The translations under genes and the position numbers were made by a program. Below are positions 6,416 to 8,342 of a stretch of 8,342 nt of DNA, in pieces. The DNA comes from Chitinophaga pinensis (GTDB taxonomy: Bacteria > Bacteroidota > Bacteroidia > AKYH767-A > OLB10). The notes beneath the pieces were generated by a model. The model was given only the letters and a program-made list of their open reading frames with translations. It made no database searches and was not told where the DNA came from. Position 1 is the first letter of the stretch; every line of letters begins with the position of its first letter. The stretch covers positions 1-8,342 of the forward strand of contig CAMBYJ010000067.1 of the NCBI GenBank assembly GCA_945872015.1. The letters are read 5' to 3'.

Positions 6416-8342
6416 ATGAACCAGGAGAATCCAAACGTATACGATTACAAAATAAACAACCCCAATAACGAACAAAAGAATGAAAGCGAAAACATAATTA
6501 ACATTTCGCAAATAATTAACAAGTATTTTTTACGCTACTGGTATTTATACATCTATACGTTAAGCATTTCCTTAGTAACAGCTTACTTTTACAATTGGTA
6601 TGCAGACAGAGTCTATTTTTCTTCATGCACTGTATTAATTAAAGAGGAGAAGAAGAATGTTAACAGTAGTGATTTATTAACACAGCTAGGAGCATTTAAC
6701 AATGAAGGTGGAATTGAAAATGAAATTGGCGTTATTCGTTCGCGAATGCTTATTTCAAAAACAATAGAAGACTTACAACTTTACAAGAGCTATTATTTAA
6801 TTGGAGATTTAAAAACTTCTGAAGTTTTTGCACTAAAGCCATTTGAACTTAAAGAAGATACATTGTACGATTTAGCATATAATGCTACGATTAAACTTGA
6901 AATATTAAGCAGTAACAAATACAAACTATCTTATCAAAAAGGGGATGTAGAGCATATTGGATACTACCTTTTCAATCGTAAAATCAGCAATGATTTAGGA
7001 ATATTTTCAATTGATAAGACTGCAGATTTCAGTCGACAACCTTACGACTCGAAAAACTTTTCCAAGCGAAAATTTATTATTCGTTTAGCTGACAAAAACA
7101 TGCTAACCGATATCTACCAAACTGCTTTAAAGGCAGAGCCTATCAGTAAGCAAGCATCGATGCTTCAGATATCAATTCAAGGAGCTACACCATCAAAGAA
7201 TGAAGCTTTCTTAAATAAGCTTTGCGAGCTCTATGTTATGAAAGGAATTGAAGTAAAGAATGAATACGCAGTAAATACACTTAATTTCATTGAGCAGCAA
7301 TTAGGTGCATTAACAGGAGAAATAAATGAAAATGAAGTAAACGTTGAAAAATTCAGAGTATCAAGAGGAATTACAGATTTATCAATTGAAGCAAATGCCT
7401 ATTTAGAAAGTGTAAAAAACTTCAACGGTCAAATTTCGCAATTGGCAGTACAAAGTAGTTTCTTAGACTATCTAGGAGATTATGTAAAAACAGATAGTAA
7501 AAATTTAACTGGCAATATTTCACCTGGAAGCATTTTAGTTAATGACCCACTTTTACAAAGTTTGGTTCTAAAGCTTAATGAATTAGAGAACAAGAAAAAA
7601 TCTCAATCGAACCTATCTAAAGAAGACAACCCTTTGATGGTAAGTTTGAATACAGAGATTGCAACAACAAAAGCAGCATTATCAGAAAACATTAAGTCGT
7701 TAAAAAGCGGTATAAGTGCATCACTTAATGAATCGAAATTTCAAAGAAGTGAAATCGAAAACAAACTAAGACGACTACCTACTGCCCAGCGTGAATTACA
7801 AGGAATGTTAAGAGGTTCAAATATTAAGGAACAACTTTACTCCTACTTACTACAGAAAAAAGCAGAAACAGCAATTTTACTTGCCTCAACAACTGCCGAC
7901 AATCGTGTAATTGATAACGCACGAACTTTTATAAAACCACTTAAGCCAATTAAGAGCTTAAGTTACACCATTGCTGTCATATTCGGATTAATTCTGCCTG
8001 CATTCTTTATCTACATTAGAACAGCTTTTAACGATCGCATCGCTGACCGTAATGACTTGGAAACAAGAACTAACATTCCAGTAATTGGTATGATTGGATT
8101 AAGCGCATCGAAATCAAGTTTGGTAGTAACTGAAAAACCTAATTCGCATATCTCTGAAGCATTCAGAACAATACGTACCAACTTACAATACTTCAATCAG
8201 GGAAATCAAAAAGCGACCATCCTAGTTACATCTTCCATTTCGTCAGAAGGAAAAAGTTTTACATCTGTAAACCTTGCATGTATGATGGCTTTGTCTGGAC
8301 GTAAAACGGTTCTTGTAGGTTGCGACTTACGCAAGCCTAAAA
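6416..8342 (+). CDS. Wzc-like polysaccharide co-polymerase with BY-kinase domain, partial
   Basis: 642 codons are visible; the frame is open from ATG 6416 to the right edge, so the C-terminus is missing. A short cytoplasmic N-terminus leads to transmembrane helix 1 (about 42-61) and a Wzz-type chain-length domain. Long heptad-like helical stretches follow (about 290-345 and 380-465). A GNVR-like segment (RLPTAQREL near 453 to DNRVID near 495) and KPLKPIKS (507-514) come before transmembrane helix 2 (about 515-536). The cytoplasmic BY-kinase domain starts near 580 with SEAFRTIRTNL. Walker A is SSISSEGKS (606-614, Lys613) and Walker A' is VLVGCDLRKP (632-641, Asp637). Such proteins control polysaccharide chain length and export by cycles of tyrosine autophosphorylation, together with the Wza-type channel encoded 29 bases upstream. 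Walker B and the tyrosine cluster lie beyond the window. The first Asp of the usual DxDxR in Walker A' is Gly635. Confidence 0.92.
   Translation, partial: MNQENPNVYDYKINNPNNEQKNESENIINISQIINKYFLRYWYLYIYTLSISLVTAYFYNWYADRVYFSSCTVLIKEEKKNVNSSDLLTQLGAFNNEGGIENEIGVIRSRMLISKTIEDLQLYKSYYLIGDLKTSEVFALKPFELKEDTLYDLAYNATIKLEILSSNKYKLSYQKGDVEHIGYYLFNRKISNDLGIFSIDKTADFSRQPYDSKNFSKRKFIIRLADKNMLTDIYQTALKAEPISKQASMLQISIQGATPSKNEAFLNKLCELYVMKGIEVKNEYAVNTLNFIEQQLGALTGEINENEVNVEKFRVSRGITDLSIEANAYLESVKNFNGQISQLAVQSSFLDYLGDYVKTDSKNLTGNISPGSILVNDPLLQSLVLKLNELENKKKSQSNLSKEDNPLMVSLNTEIATTKAALSENIKSLKSGISASLNESKFQRSEIENKLRRLPTAQRELQGMLRGSNIKEQLYSYLLQKKAETAILLASTTADNRVIDNARTFIKPLKPIKSLSYTIAVIFGLILPAFFIYIRTAFNDRIADRNDLETRTNIPVIGMIGLSASKSSLVVTEKPNSHISEAFRTIRTNLQYFNQGNQKATILVTSSISSEGKSFTSVNLACMMALSGRKTVLVGCDLRKPK

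Noticed and set aside
6424..6431. AGGAGAAT as a ribosome binding site just after the kinase ATG
   Set aside because: No in-frame start codon follows at a suitable distance; these bases are codons 3-5 of the gene starting at 6416.
8011..8196. 61-codon open frame on the minus strand
   Set aside because: Opposite the conserved start of the BY-kinase domain; no features of a real gene.

Overview
The window looks like chromosomal DNA of a member of the Bacteroidota. The DNA is AT-rich. Most starts lack a strong Shine-Dalgarno sequence. The one promoter-like site fits the TTTG / TAnnTTTG pattern of that phylum. The export protein is a short lipoprotein of the Bacteroidota Wza-like type. I cannot name a genus from sequence alone.

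Two unrelated gene sets diverge from a 201-base spacer (5403-5603). To the left, on the minus strand, is a compact phenylacetate degradation cluster in transcription order paaA-paaB-paaC-paaD-paaG-paaH-paaI-paaJ (5402 down to 1). paaJ runs off the left edge after 142 codons. Junctions are tight: a 7-base overlap at paaC/paaD, an ATGA-type overlap at paaB/paaC, single-base gaps at paaG/paaH and paaI/paaJ, 12 bases at paaH/paaI and 19 at paaA/paaB. The only larger break is 67 bases between paaD and paaG. This looks like one polycistronic unit.

The expected pathway is as follows. PaaABC, with PaaD for metal-centre assembly, epoxidises phenylacetyl-CoA. PaaG isomerises the epoxide to oxepin-CoA. 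After ring opening, PaaH oxidises the 3-hydroxyacyl-CoA and PaaJ cleaves the 3-oxoacyl-CoAs thiolytically. PaaI hydrolyses stalled CoA esters. The oxygenase reductase (paaE), the phenylacetate-CoA ligase (paaK), the ring-opening enzyme (paaZ), the second hydratase (paaF) and a regulator are not in the window. They may lie beyond the left edge or elsewhere.

To the right, on the plus strand, an exopolysaccharide or capsule export locus begins. It has a 260-residue outer-membrane Wza-like lipoprotein (5604-6386). After 29 bases comes a Wzc-like co-polymerase fused to a BY-type tyrosine kinase domain (6416 to the right edge). The kinase is cut just after its Walker A' motif, so its Walker B motif and tyrosine-rich tail are not visible.

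All ten genes belong to known families, and I see no undescribed system. The points most worth a second look are the missing paaE, the divergent control region, the altered Walker A' motif of the kinase, and the short PaaH.
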